This document shows, in pieces, positions 21,117-32,109 of a DNA stretch of 64,000 bases (within the stretch, counting starts at the first letter, position 1; every line of letters begins with the position of its first letter). Source of the DNA: Gordionus sp. m RMFG-2023. Its lineage: Eukaryota > Nematomorpha > Gordioida > Chordodea > Parachordodidae. The DNA is taken from positions 19,693,561 to 19,757,560 of the forward strand of contig NC_088775.1 in the NCBI RefSeq assembly GCF_954871325.1. Reading direction: 5' to 3'. The position numbers and the translations under genes were made by a program. The notes beneath the pieces were generated by a model. That model had not been told where the DNA came from, searched no databases, and saw only the letters and a list, made by a program, of their open reading frames with translations.

Positions 21117-21188
21117 CTGAATACTGGAGCAGGTGGAGGTGGCGGAGGTCGATCTTTTTTGGGCTTTCTAAACGCTACTAAAAAATAA
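21117..21188 (+). CDS. Candidate terminal exon of a host gene
   Basis: A clean acceptor (TAGGAATAAATTTTCAG) is followed by an open frame reading LNTGAGGGGGGRSFLGFLNA then TKK and TAA. The block is GC-rich and codon-like in an AT-rich region, and ends in a stop 72 bases after the acceptor. No upstream exon was found and no homologue is recognised, so this could also be chance. The gene's identity is unknown. Confidence 0.3.
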   Translation: MNTGAGGGGGGRSFLGFLNATKK

Positions 21189-21519
21189 GATAGTTATTTT
21201 AATTTTTAATAATATTAAATTTTTTTAAAGACCTGCAGTATAATTTTTTTTTCGGCCTAGCCTGATTTTATAAATTTATTTCTCTATGGCCTTTTAAGGG
21301 CTAAAATTGGGCTAAATTTATTTTCTTCATACTATATTTATATATAAAGAAAAATGCATTTGATCTATCTTGATAAAATGTGTATACTTTTTTAAATATT
21401 ATAAAACGCGGAAAAAGACGTTTAACAATTGCATGTTAAAATACATTTCTTAAAAAAAAACGCAAGACAGAACCGCTTCTATTTGCCTGCAAGAGGTAAC
21501 ATTTGAATGGCCATGCCCA
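21189..21519. other. AT-rich spacer
   Basis: No feature was recognised. Confidence 0.45.
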
Positions 21520-21690
21520 GATTTGAAAAAAATGTCGGTTTTTTTAAAACCGGCCAAGATTTAATATTTTTAGGCCCGGCCTGGGTCAGATTTTTCCTTA
21601 AAAAATTTTTTAGCCCAGATTTCTTAAAAAATAAATCTCGGATAGGGTGAATAAATTTTTTCTAAAGTCTTGGTTTTTAAAAAAAACTAA
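21520..21690. repeat. GGCCCGGCC word array (MITE remnant)
   Basis: The words ACCGGCC, AGGCCCGGCCTGGG and TAGCCCAG are separated by T/A-rich spacer, as in the subterminal arrays of the GGCCCG MITE family. Ends and target duplication were not found. Confidence 0.5.
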
Positions 21691-22679
21691 ATTATACCTA
21701 TTCGGCATTTTACGGATCGATTTTCAGAGAATATGAAATCCATATATAATAAATTTTCAAATTATCTTATATTCATTTGTCGTAAAAGGAGTGAGTTTGA
21801 ATCACCACTTTCTATTCGACTGGTCGGTGGCAAAAGTTCCTCTTATAATTTAATAATCTTTTATATAAATATTAGTCATTTTGCTCTCTCCCTAGCAAAT
21901 ACATAATTGCCTGAATTTAGTAGAGATAAAAAAAGAGATAAAATGAAACTAAAATAAATTTTCTCTGATTTATTGTTTTTAATTTGATTAAATATTTTCT
22001 AAGGAACGAAAAAATTAAAATAAGAAATATAATAAGTAAATGAATGCGAGATATGATACAATTTTCAATATATTTTATTTATTTTTAATTTTTAATAATA
22101 ATGGCGATTCAAAATAGGCCTATATCCGTGTATATCAGGCTAGGCCAACGGGTCTCTAATTCATTATAATATAGTGAGTGAATATACCTTTACTAGGATA
22201 AATTTTGGTAATATTGACAAAATTTTGTGGCTTAGGAAACATGCTAGCTAGTCTAAAACTAAAACGGAATTCAAATTCTTCACCTAAATATTATATATAA
22301 AATTATTTTTAATTTAAATAAGCAATTGAAGAAATATTTAGTTATGGAGAAATTAGTGGAAAAAATTGTAGGGTGAATAGGCAAGTTGCAAAGGTGAGGG
22401 GTTGAAAGCTGAAGTAAAGATGGCACTTTAAATTTGTTCAAACAATAGCCGCATGTAAGTGGGAAAATCAAAAAATAAAAGGCGTTTTTTTAATATATTT
22501 TTTTTGAATTATTCAATTTATCTGTTTTTTGTGAATTTTTATTTCTTTAGGCTACGACCTAAATATATTTGAAAAACCTCCACTTCAAAATTTCATAACT
22601 TTATAAAATTATCAAACATGTCCAAAATCTTTCCTTAAAACATTTTGAAAGTTTTGTAAATAAAATTATTTTTATACTT
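21691..22679. other. AT-rich spacer
   Basis: No gene was recognised. A segment GAGTTTGAATCACCAC near 21790 resembles a polymerase III B box and might be a SINE remnant, but no A box was found in front of it. Confidence 0.4.
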
Positions 22680-22930
22680 CCCATTTTGATTATATAAGTG
22701 TTGTTAATCGACTGAGTCGAAAACTGAGCCAAGTTTTGGGTTGAAAAAATCGACCCAAACTGATTTGAGTTATGAACTCGGGTCGTGAACTCAAGTTCGA
22801 CTCAGGTCGTGAACTCAAGTCTATATACTTAAGTAGACTAGAGGACAAATAGTTCTATGAACTTGAGTCGTCAATTTGAGTCGACTAGAGGACGAATTAT
22901 TAATATAGATATTTGTTCTGTTTTTATTTC

Positions 22931-23012
22931 GCCGGGGTGGCCTAATGGGTTAGATGTATGCTTGGAAACAGAAGGACGAAGAAGGACGCAGGTTCAATCC
23001 TGGTAAGGAGCA
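22931..23012 (+). promoter_or_regulatory. tRNA-like 5' leader of the LINE (A and B boxes)
   Basis: GTGGCCTAATGGGTTAGATG matches a polymerase III A box and CAGGTTCAATCCTGG, about 45 bases later, matches a B box. The segment is at the very 5' end of the LINE. It does not fold as a real tRNA: the would-be acceptor strand GCCGGGG has no complement at the 3' side. It may act as an internal promoter or be the source of a SINE head. That role is inference. Confidence 0.55.
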
Positions 23013-23070
23013 TAAACTTTCAAATTTTTCTTCGATGACTGATGTGTAAAGACATATGGTAAGATGAATT

Positions 23071-25775
23071 TTGGAGCTTAGAGATGACACCCCGGTCATC
23101 GTCAGGCCTGGACAGCCGTATGCTAAGGATACCTGTCCAATAAACAAAATGAAGGAAACAAATGGAAATATGAATATGAAAACTAGGGCGTTCCCTCCAA
23201 GCGAAGCGCAGGGTGTAGACCTCCATCCTGTGAAAAGTAAAGTAAAGTTCAAAGCAAAGAAGACAAGATTAGCAAGTTTGAATATTGGGACGCTTAATGG
23301 TAAGACGAGAGAGTTGGCATCAATGTTGAACAAGAGAAAAGTTGATATAGCCTGCATACAAGAGACGAAATGGAAAGGTCAAAAGACTTTAATGATTGGA
23401 GATGGGTATAAATTGTACTATAATGGAATTGTTAGCAACAGGAACGGTGTCGGTATCATCCTCAGTCAAGATCTAACCTCCTCGGCAGTAGAAGTCAACA
23501 GGATCTCTGATAGACTAATGAAGATAAAACTCTGCATTGGTCAATCAATACTACACATCCTATCAGTATATGCTCCTCAAACGGGTTGCAAGGAAGAAGA
23601 GAAAGATGACTTTAGAGCTATCCTTAATGAAGCTGTAATGGAAATCCCTAAGGATGACCTGGTCATAATAGGTGGTGACTTAAATGCGCATGTGGGAAAA
23701 ACAAGAGATAGCTACAAGAGGCATCATGGTGGTTTTGGATATGGAGAAAGAAATGATGAAGGAGAGCATGTACTGAAATTTGCGCAAGCCTTCGACCTTG
23801 CCTTAACCAACACCTACTATAAGAAAAAAGGCAGTCATTTAATAACATATGAAAGTGGTACAAGGAAAACACAGATAGATTACATGCTAATCTCTCGCAG
23901 AAGATTAAAAGATGTAATAAACTGCAAAGTCATCCCAGGAGAAGATATAGCCGCGCAACACAAGCTACTAGTCATGGATTTACACATCTCAAATAAATCC
24001 ACTCAAAACAAGATAAAACTGGAACCATGCATCAAATGGGGCAAAAAACAATGACAGATACCTTTGCAATCAATGCAAACATTGAAACAATAGATTCCTC
24101 ACAAAGTGAAAAAATGCGAACAGACCTTTCATCCAGATTAATAGACACTGCCAAATCGACACTAGGCTTGACAAGGGGAGGCAACAAATCATACAAAGAA
24201 CTATGGTTGTGGAATGAAGAGGTACAAACCACTATAAATGAGAAAAAAGCCCTATATAAAATATGGTTCAAATCCAAAAACTCAGATGACAAACAAATTA
24301 CAAAAAATCCATGAGAATAGCTATAAAGGCGGTGGCTAGGGCCAAATAAATGGCATACGATGACATGTATGAAGAACTACATACCAAAGTGGAAAGAATA
24401 TTTTCAGGAGCTTCTCAACTTTAATCCCCACATACTACATCTAGACGATCACTCCCCATGTCAAAACCTTGTACAACCTATAACAGAACAAGAAATAATC
24501 ACATGCCTAGAGCATATGAAAAACAACAAAGCTACGGGTCCAGACGATATATCAATAGAAAGCCTTAAAGCATTAGGAGATGATGGAATACATCTCCTCA
24601 CAAATCTGTACAATAAAATACTTGGAAATGAAGAGGTTCCAAAAATGGAGGCAGAGCTATCAAGTTCCTATCTTCAAAAATAAAGGGGATCCACACAATT
24701 GTCAAAATTACAAGGGCATAAAACTAATGTCACACTGTCTAAAACTATACGAAAAAATAATAGAAAAAAGATTAAGAGACATAATCGAAATAGGAGAGAC
24801 TCAGTTTGGCTTTATGCCTGGAAGATCAACAACTGATGTTATCCACGCAATTAGGCAAATGAGTGAAAAATAAAGGGAAAAGAACAAAAAGCTACACATG
24901 GTCTTTCTCGATCTAGAAAAGGCCTTCGATAGAATCCCAAGAAAACTTATCTGGTGGGCGCTACGCCACAAAAAGGTTCCCGAAAAATATATAAGAATAA
25001 TAAAGGATATGTATATGGGCCATACAACAATGGTCCGTAGCACAACAGGTACTTCAGCAGGCTTCACAATAGCCGAAGGAGTTCATCAAGGGTCGGCTCT
25101 CAGCCCACTTCTCTTCATTACAGTAATGATGTATTAGCACAGTCCATACCTCAAACAGCCCCGTGGAATATGATATTTGCAGATGATTTTGTGATACTTG
25201 CTGAATCCAAGGATGAAATGAAAGAAAGATTAGTGAGTTGGATAAATATCCTAGAAAAGCACGGACTAAAAGTAAATAGAGAAAAGACTGAGTATATGGT
25301 TATAGGAGGAGATGAAACAGAGAGTATTGATATAAATGAATGGCAGAAATTGGCAATTGAAAGCTGCAAATATTTGGGCTGCACTATACAAACAAACGGC
25401 ACAATAGAAAAAGAGATAAAGAGTAAAATTAATCAAGGGTGGTTAAAGTGGAGATCTTTATCTGGTGTGCTATTTGACAAAAGAATCCCACACAAATTAA
25501 AGGGAAAAATTTACAGTTCCATAGTACAACCAACTATTCTATATAGTTCGGAAACATGGCCAACCAAAGAATCAGACGAGAGAAGTCTACAAACTATGGA
25601 GATGAGAATGCTGAGGATGATTGCTGGGGTAACAAGAAAGGATAAAGTGCGCAGTACAAGAATACTAAGTAGTTTAAAGGTAGTGCCCATTAAGACTAAG
25701 TTAATGGCAAACAGACTTAGGTGGTATGGGCACACAATGAGAAGGCCTATGAACTACATAGGAAATAAGGTTTAG
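23071..25775 (+). pseudogene. RTE endonuclease-reverse transcriptase polyprotein (broken)
   Basis: The N-terminal apurinic-endonuclease-like domain lies in 23270-24020: LASLNIGTLNGKTRELASML, CIQETKWKG, SVYAPQTG, IIGGDLNAHVG, GGFGYGERNDEG, TQIDYMLISRR and AAQHKLLVMD, all catalytic landmarks. The reverse transcriptase follows: HMKNNKATGPDDI near 24515, CQNYKGIKLMSHCLKLYEK near 24700, VFLDLEKAFDRIPRK near 24900, EGVHQGSALSPLLF near 25080 and FADDFVIL near 25170 (catalytic Asp pair). The C-terminal region has KSKINQGWLKWRSLSGVLFD and MEMRMLRMIAGVTRKDKVRS. The frame changes near 24040, 24330, 24670, 24870 and 25135, so no full-length protein can be made. The sequence resembles the widespread RTE copies annotated elsewhere as craniofacial development protein 2-like. 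Confidence 0.85.
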
Positions 25776-25969
25776 AGTTTGGAAGTGATGGGCAAACGTA
25801 AAAGAGGAAGGCAAAAACTTCAATGGGGCCATAAAGATAGAGCCAATATAAAGAAGTATAAATTAGATAAAAGAGATTGTATAAATAACATAAAGTGGAG
25901 AGAGATGTTGAAGGAGCTTACCAGAAAAGGTGAAAGCTAAAGAGAAAAAAAAAAATTTTTTCTGTTTTT

Positions 25970-26575
25970 TACATTATTTTACTTTAGACTTCTAACTTGA
26001 GTTGTGAATAAAAATTTACTTGAGTCGACTAGAGGACGAATATTTCTGATTTATCATTAATTAAGATATTTGTTGTTTTTTAGATTTTTTTACTTTAGAC
26101 TTCTAACTTGAGTTGTGAATAAGAATTATATACTTGAGTCGACTAGAAGACGAATATTTCAAATTAGTTATTATAAATGAAGATATTTGTTCAGTTTTAT
26201 TACTTTTTTTACTCTAGACTTCTAACTTGAGCCGTGAATATGAATTATATACTTGAGTCAACTAGAGGACGAATAGTTCTATGAACTTGAGTCGACTAAA
26301 GGGCGAATATTTCAAAGTAGTTATTATTATTTAAGATATTTGTTTCTGTTTTTTATTTTTTTTACTTTAGACTTTCAACTTGAGTCGTGAATACGAATTA
26401 TATACTTGAGTCAAGTAGAAGAAGAATAGTTCTATGAAGAACTTGAGTCGACTAGAGGACAAATATTTCAAATTAGGTATTAATATTTAAGATATTTGTT
26501 CTGTTTTTCATATTTTTTTACTTTAGACTTCCAACTTAGTCGACTCGAGATATGAACTAGAGGATGAATATTTTA
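25970..26575. repeat. Tandem array of CTTGAGTCGACTAGAGGACG units
   Basis: About five diverged units of roughly 110-150 bp, each with AGACTTCTAACTTGAGT..GTGAATA, CTTGAGTCGACTAGAGGACG and AAGATATTTGTTCTGTTTTT. It is the continuation of 22696-22925 beyond the LINE insertion. The near-palindromic core is AGTCGACT. Confidence 0.85.
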
Positions 26576-27458
26576 TTATTACCTTAAATTAAAAAATCTT
26601 TATTTTCGTTTTTAAAAAAATAAAATTATGAATCTGATCTAATTTTTTGAATAAGATCCCACGTTTTCTTATGTGATAAAAAAAATTAAATTATATATTT
26701 GTACATGAATTATTAAAATCTAAATCATTATTTTAATTATATATTTGTATATGGATGTGATATCAGCTCAATAAATCTTTTGGCTGTTTCTGTATCGAGA
26801 TACATTTGTAAATGTATCTAAAAAATTTAGACGATGTATTTAGTAATTTTAAATATGGCAATTCAGTATTTTATCCAGAAAAATATTACGCAACCTGAAG
26901 ATTTTTCTCATAAATGGCAAATAAAGTTTTGACATCTATTTGCAAAATCTCGAGGCTTAGGTAACATTTTTCTGGCGAAAATATTTAATTAACCATTTTT
27001 AATAATCAGTTTAAATGGGGATATTTTTTATAACTAGATGTTAAATTCATTTTTAGATGATGTATCTGGAACCATTTTAAAAGTATCTTTAACAACTCTA
27101 CTAATCAGCAAGAACAGTAGCATAAAAAATTGTATTCCTATTAGAGATCTGTAAAACACAGCCCGGCATGTGTCTATTTTTTATTTTTTAAATATATCAT
27201 TCATTACATTTAAATTGATATATTTTTAAAGATGAAATAAATTTTCATTTTTCATCACAAATCATATATTTACAACATAATTTCTTTTTATTATTTAAAC
27301 AAGAGGTTTAATCTTTATTGTTTGTCCATATTTAATTTCAATATGTATTAAATTAAAATAAAATCTTGTATATTTAAAAATAATAAACTCTTCACTGTAA
27401 TCGGAATATGAGGGGGAGAAATTTGTTTATAAAATATAATAAATATACATATTGTTAC
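26576..27458. other. AT-rich spacer with a MITE remnant
   Basis: 26860-27000 resembles the small CAACACTA-type MITE family at 52.0-52.2 and 63.1 kb (TTTTGCAAAATCTCGAGGCTTAGG and TTCTGGCGAAAATAT). TTAGAGATCTGTAAAACA at 27141 resembles a GGCCCG-family MITE end. No gene was recognised. Confidence 0.4.
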
Positions 27459-27460
27459 TA

Positions 27461-29035
27461 CAGGGTAATAAAAGCAAAAAATTAAAAAGATTTAACCATA
27501 TGTTTTTTTTATTTTTACATAATACTCAAAGAATAAATGACGATCAAATATATAATATATGACAAAACAGATTTAAAAAATGCATTAAAATATAAAAAAT
27601 TGGATATTTTAATTCTCGTTTTTTCTTTATGTATTCCGATTTTCTATATTCCTTTAAAATATATTTAAATATAAATTATTTTTATAAATTTACCTTAATT
27701 CAATGGTTGTCCTCGATAACTAATCTCCAAATATTGATGCATCTTATTATAATAACTTGAGAAGTCATAAGGAATAGTAAATTCATTAAGAATTGATGTT
27801 ACATTATGAAGATTGTTTCTTGTATTTGGTCGGGGATTGATTGACCTATATTTGTTTTTTAATACCCCAAAGAAATTTTCAATTGGATTTAGTTGCGGCG
27901 AATAGGGTGACAAATATTCTACTCGCTCTTTAAACCTATCAATGAGGTGGCTTCTATGAATCGATGCATTGTCCATAACAATAACTGCAACACTTGTTAT
28001 GATATTAATTAGTTATATTCTCGAAATAGTAGACTATTATAAGCTCCCTTGATGATGCGATAAAGTATCACACCTTCGATTCCCATAGTATATAATATAC
28101 TTAAATTTTTACCCTTAGATAGTGGGACTTTAACATTTGCCGTAATATTGTATGGTACCCAGGCGTAAACAGGTACAACATGTAAATTTGTGCCTCTCTC
28201 GTCTAAGAAAATATTTTTTCCCGGCTATATTCAATATTTTTATACAATACAATATTGACTGTACCCGGTGTGTTCCTCCTATCAGGTCCCTTTCCTGCAT
28301 GTTTTTTGGACCATTTTATTTTTAAAATATATTTCCTTATAGTTCCTTTATTTTTAGGAAATCCTGGAGGTAAATTTTCTAAAATACCTTTAATAGTTAA
28401 TGTATTGTTAGCCATTAAAAGTTCCATTATTTTTCTTTCTATATTGATTTCCCTGCCTCTCTTTCCAATCAGATAATCTTTCAAAGGGTCTCCGGTGATT
28501 TCGGGAAATGTTTCGCGTCTTAATTTATTAATAAACGATAAAGACATATCTAAATACTTAGCGATATCTTTCATTCTCATTCGCTCTCACTCAGGTAGAG
28601 ATAATAATATTTTTGCTATATCTATTTTTCCATTATTCCAGTTTTTATATTTTCTTGGAATTGCCGATATTAAATTTGCTGGATCAATAATAGAATCACC
28701 ACTTAAAGAGGGAGAATTGATAATATGGAAATTATTTGTACAGATATATTAGGTATTGAATTAAAATAAACAGAACCAGGATTTGATGTAAATGAATTTG
28801 TATTATTTGTGTTACTATATAAAATTTGTAGTATATTAAACATTTGAAAAAAATATTAAACTGTATTTTATAAAAAAAATTTAAGTAATATAAAAATTAT
28901 AAATGCAAAAAAAATTAAAATTTTACCATATGTATTTTTGTAGTGTTTGTTTTGTTATATATTAATGAATAAAAATAAAGACACGTATTGTTTCATTCTT
29001 TTAACTTTTTGTTTTTATTATAATAACTTACCCTG
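27461..29035 (-). mobile_element. IS630/Tc1-like transposon, DD30E
   Basis: A 1575-bp element flanked by TA on both sides (27459-27460, 29036-29037). The ends are CAGGGTAATAAAAGCAAAAA and, on the opposite strand, CAGGGTAAGTTATTATAATA followed by AAAACAAAAAG, an imperfect inverted repeat with one extra block at the right. The transposase is coded on the minus strand at 27695-28580. It is inside the GACTCGAGTCGAC composite. Confidence 0.85.
27695..28580 (-). pseudogene. IS630/Tc1-like DD30E transposase (probably broken or intron-bearing)
   Basis: The N-terminal part (28580-28203) is a helix-turn-helix region: MRMKDIAKYLDMSLSFINKL, then LTIKGILENLPPGFPKNKG and KWSKKHAGKGPDRRN. The first catalytic Asp is in DERGTNLHVVPVYAWVPYN (about 28200-28145, after a frame change). 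The second is in VIVMDNASIHRSHL and the Glu in LSPYSPQLNPIENFFGVLKN. There are 30 residues between the second Asp and the Glu, against 34 in classical Tc1. The C-terminus ends ISYRGQPLN. Frame changes near 28200 and 27990-28020 mean it is inactive or needs a short intron. Length about 300 residues, as usual for the superfamily. Confidence 0.75.
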
Positions 29036-29680
29036 TAAAAGAAAAGTTAAAGAAATATATATTTCATTTATTAATTTTTAATTATAAGCCACTGAAACTC
29101 GGGGAAATTTTAATATTTTTGTTATTAAAAAATAATAGTATCCGATCGTTAGGACTGGATATTGGTGGAAATTTTTTTGTGAAAATTTTAACAATTCTTT
29201 AATTTTACATTAAAAATGGAAAAGGCGTGTGCTATATTAGAAAGTTAGGACTATAGTTTTTTTTATTCACAATTTTTTAATTTTACATTATAAATATGGA
29301 GTATATTATTTAAAAATATGGGCATGTGCTATATTGGATGCCACTAAGTTAGGATTCGAACCGAACCCGGCTAAAATTTTAGCCGGTTTAGCATCCCTGT
29401 GTTTAAATAAAGAAATATAAAATTTCTTTGTAAAATAGTGATCTAGCTAAATTAATTTTTGTGGGATAAAAAATTATCCCAATAAAAAAAAGTCAAAAAT
29501 AAAGTCAATGTTAGTCTGAACATACTAGAGCTCTGGTTCATTCAAAAAATATCGACAATATACATCACAGTATGAAAAATAGGTTTTAAGCAGTAACGCC
29601 CCCCCCCCCGATTTTTATAATAAACATCTTGTTGGTATAAAGTGAAGTCTAATACAAAACAAAATATCTTAATTAATAAC
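29036..29680. other. Spacer with a hAT-type end and a C-tract
   Basis: AGGATTCGAACCGAACCCGG with AGCCGGTTTAGCATCCCTG (29351-29399) reads on the minus strand as CAGGGATGCTAAACCGGC, an end of the ACCGAACCCGG family at 16331. Its partner was not found. A ten-C run at 29598 follows GCAGTAACG. No gene was recognised. Confidence 0.5.
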
Positions 29681-30480
29681 TAATTTGAAATATTCGGGCT
29701 CTAGTCGACTCAAGTTCATAGAATTATTTGTCCTCTGGTCGACTCAAATATATAATTCGTATTCATGACTCAAGTTGGAAGTCTAGTAAAAAAATGTAAA
29801 AAATAGAATAAATATCTTAATTAATTAACTAATTTGAAATATTCGTCCTCTAGTTGACTCAAGTTCATAAACTATTCGTCCTCTAGTCGGCTCAAATTGG
29901 AAGTCTAAAATAAAAAAAATGTAAAAAATAGAATAAATATCTTAATAACTAATTTAAAATATTCGTCCTCTAGTAGACTCAAGTTGACAACTCAAGTTCA
30001 TAAAACTATTCGTCCTCTAGTCGACTCAAGTATATAATTCGTATTCAAGACTCAAGGTGAAAGCCTAAAGTAAAAAAATGTAAAAAACAGAATAAATACT
30101 TAATTAATATAACTAATTTGAAATATTCGTCCTCTAGTCGACTCAAGTTTATACAACTATCGTCCTTTAACGACTCAAGTTGACGACTAAAGTTCAGAGA
30201 ATAATTCGTTCTCTAGTCGACTCTACTGTATAATTCGTATTCACGACTCAAGTGGGAAATAAAAAAATGTAAAAAACAGAATAAAAATCTAATAACGAAT
30301 TTGAAATATTTCCTCTAGTCGACTCAAGTTGACTACTCAGGTTCATAAAACTATTCGTCCTCTAGTCGACTCAAGTTCATAGACTTGCGTTCGCGACTCG
30401 GAGTCGACTTTGGTTCACGACTCGAGTCGACTTGAGTTAATCGACTAATGACTCTGAGTCGGAGCCAGGTGAACTCGACT
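29680..30480. repeat. Inverted array of CGTCCTCTAGTCGACTCAAG units
   Basis: About six units of roughly 120-140 bp, the reverse complement of the array at 25970-26575 (CGTCCTCTAGTCGACTCAAG, AACTCAAGTT, GTAAAAAACAGAATAAATA). At the right edge the words become dense (GACTCGGAGTCGAC, CGACTCGAGTCGACTTG) just before the presumed element end at 30493. Confidence 0.85.
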
Positions 30481-30501
30481 TTTTAACAAACTGCCCATTT
30501 T

Positions 30502-30973
30502 TTATTATAATTTGAAAAATATAAATGAATATTGCTTACTTCTTTTTGGTAAAAATTTCGCAAACTTTTATAATTTCTCTAACTTTAAACAATTAATAAA
30601 CTTTCACGAAAGTTTATTAATTATATATTTGATATTTAGGTCATAACCTTAAACCAATTACAATTATTCAATATAAATTCAGAATAAATATTATCTGCCA
30701 AAAAAAATACAAAACTGACTTCAATTTTTTTAAAATTCGAAATATTTTGTTTTAGTCTTATGGAAAGTAGAAGGAAACTAATAGGTTATGACATCGTAGG
30801 AATTATTTAGTTCATATAAATTAAGGCAAAATTGGTTATTAATTAAAGAAATAACGGCAATATAATCACGCGTTTAACTAAAGGTCAACCTTCTCTACAG
30901 TTTTGAATGGCATTCGATTCAAATAAAACATTTGAACAAATATTATTTATATATTTTTTTTGTAATAACTTAC
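30502..30973. other. AT-rich spacer or intron
   Basis: If the exon at 30974-31223 is real this is its downstream intron. GATATTTAGGTCATAACC at 30628-30645 is inverted relative to GGCTACGACCTAAATAT near 22549, so the inverted symmetry of the 22.7-30.5 kb composite may extend further out. Confidence 0.35.
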
Positions 30974-31223
30974 CTAGCGATTTTTGATTATCACGATTAT
31001 TTGAAATACAGTTAACAGTATTGTTTTGAGATGGTAAGGTTTGAGGATTATGTTGGCTTAAAGTTTTATTTTTGGTTTCATTATTAATAACGGAAACAAA
31101 ACAATCAGGGATGGGATTCCTCCTAGGTGGCAATGGATAGTTATGTTTCGGAGATAAAACGTTAGATACGGATAACGTAGATCGATCATAATCCCGTCTC
31201 GCAGTTTCAATTATTGCTTTCAT
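30974..31223 (-). CDS. Candidate host coding exon, proline-containing protein of unknown function
   Basis: The minus strand starts with ATG at 31223 and reads MKAIIETARRDYDRSTLSVS, then NYPLPPRRNPIPDCFVS and NQKSLG, and runs into a consensus donor CTAG|GTAAGT (intron from 30973). Composition is protein-like and unlike the surrounding AT-rich DNA: polar, Asn/Ser/Pro-rich, with a PLPPRRNPIP segment that could bind SH3 or WW domains. No continuation exon was found, because elements and repeats occupy the DNA to the left. I recognise no homologue. It may be the first exon of a host gene or a remnant stranded by element insertion. Confidence 0.45.
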
Positions 31224-31357
31224 AAATTATATGTAATGTATTAATCTTTAATTTATATATGAGGAAAGATAACGCTAAACCTTTACTAGTCTGCAAAAAG
31301 CCATATTAAAAAACAAAATTGAAAAATAACGATCATAATTTGATTGATCAATTTTTT

Positions 31358-31600
31358 TAGGACTGTGCCGATATTAAATATCATGTCGCATCGATATTTA
31401 GCATTTTCAAAAAATATCGGATCGGGGATGCCTTAAAACACGATCCGATTTTTAAAATTGTTTTTTTATTATTTACATTATTATAATATTTCAAAACAAA
31501 AAATATCGGATCGGGCAGATGCCTTAAAACACGATCCGATTTTTAAAATTGTTTTTTGTTACTTATTTACATTATTATAATATTTCAAAAGCTATTTTAT
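31358..31600 (+). repeat. hAT-type left end with CGGATCGG/CCGATCCG word array
   Basis: The end reads TAGGACTGTGCCGATATTAA, followed by two tandem copies (about 100 bp each, from 31404 and 31498) of a block with AAAATATCGGATCGGG, GATGCCTTAAAACACGATCC and TTTAAAATTG. The end matches that of the element at 62946-63577 (TAGGGCTGTGCCGA). It probably starts the old hAT copy whose BED finger lies at 33890. Confidence 0.65.
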
Positions 31601-32109
31601 TATTTAGACTTTAACCTATAACGTAATATAAAAAAAATTCAGGCAATGTTTAATAGAATTCTGAATGATTTTAATTTATTTTTAAACGCGTAACATTCAA
31701 AATGTTATTTATTATAGATTTAAAGTATTTTAAAAGATTTTTTATTTATTTTTATAAAAATGGAAAAGAACACCCAAGGTTTTATTTATTTTACTTTTTA
31801 TACATTGGCGTACGCAGCGGGGGGGGGGGGTCAGGGGGCCAAATCCCCCCCCCCCAAAGCCAAAAAATGCAGATGCCGGATATATTTTTCAAAAATATTA
31901 TTGTTTATATTAATTTATATTTGTTAATATTTATTCGTATCTCATATTAAATATATATTTTATTACATTTATTATCACATTCATAAGTTATTTTATCAAT
32001 TAATTTCGATTTTAAGTTTTCCGACGTAATATTTACTTATTATTTTCAAATTTTTAGTGGCGTAATATTTATCTACCATTTTCAAATTTCAAGTCAAATA
32101 ATAAATATT

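Larger units (their letters stand above)
22926..25959 (+). mobile_element. RTE-clade LINE, full length but broken
   Basis: Inserted in the left word array. A 10-bp direct repeat TTCTGTTTTT at 22916-22925 and 25960-25969 fits a target-primed insertion. The 5' end carries a tRNA-like segment, then one long coding region (endonuclease then reverse transcriptase), and the 3' end is an A-run at about 25945-25955. Having both the 5' leader and the A-tail suggests a full-length insertion rather than the usual 5' truncation. The coding region has about five frame breaks, so it is no longer active. Confidence 0.85.
22688..30493. mobile_element. Composite inverted-repeat element, GACTCGAGTCGAC word family
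   Basis: Left subterminal array 22696-22925 continuing at 25970-26570, and right array 29680-30480 in inverted orientation, built of units containing CTTGAGTCGACTAGAGGACG and a GATATTTGTTCTGTTTTT spacer. The left end AAGTGTTGTTAATCGAC and right end (opposite strand) CAGTTTGTTAAAAAGTCGAG look like hAT-type inverted ends. An octamer CCCATTTT lies at 22680-22687 and again at 30494-30501, though eight bases separate the left copy from the inferred end. The RTE LINE and the IS630/Tc1-like transposon both sit inside. No hAT transposase of its own was found. Confidence 0.55.

Noticed and set aside
22931-23012. Functional tRNA gene
   Set aside because: A and B boxes are present but the acceptor strands do not pair, and the segment sits exactly at the LINE 5' end.
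23663-23872. Minus-strand frames within the RTE LINE
   Set aside because: They are antisense shadows of the endonuclease domain with no independent support.
25970-26575. CRISPR-like direct repeats
   Set aside because: Repeats are diverged, units are over 100 bp, the array recurs inverted at 29.7 kb, and the context is eukaryotic with no cas genes.
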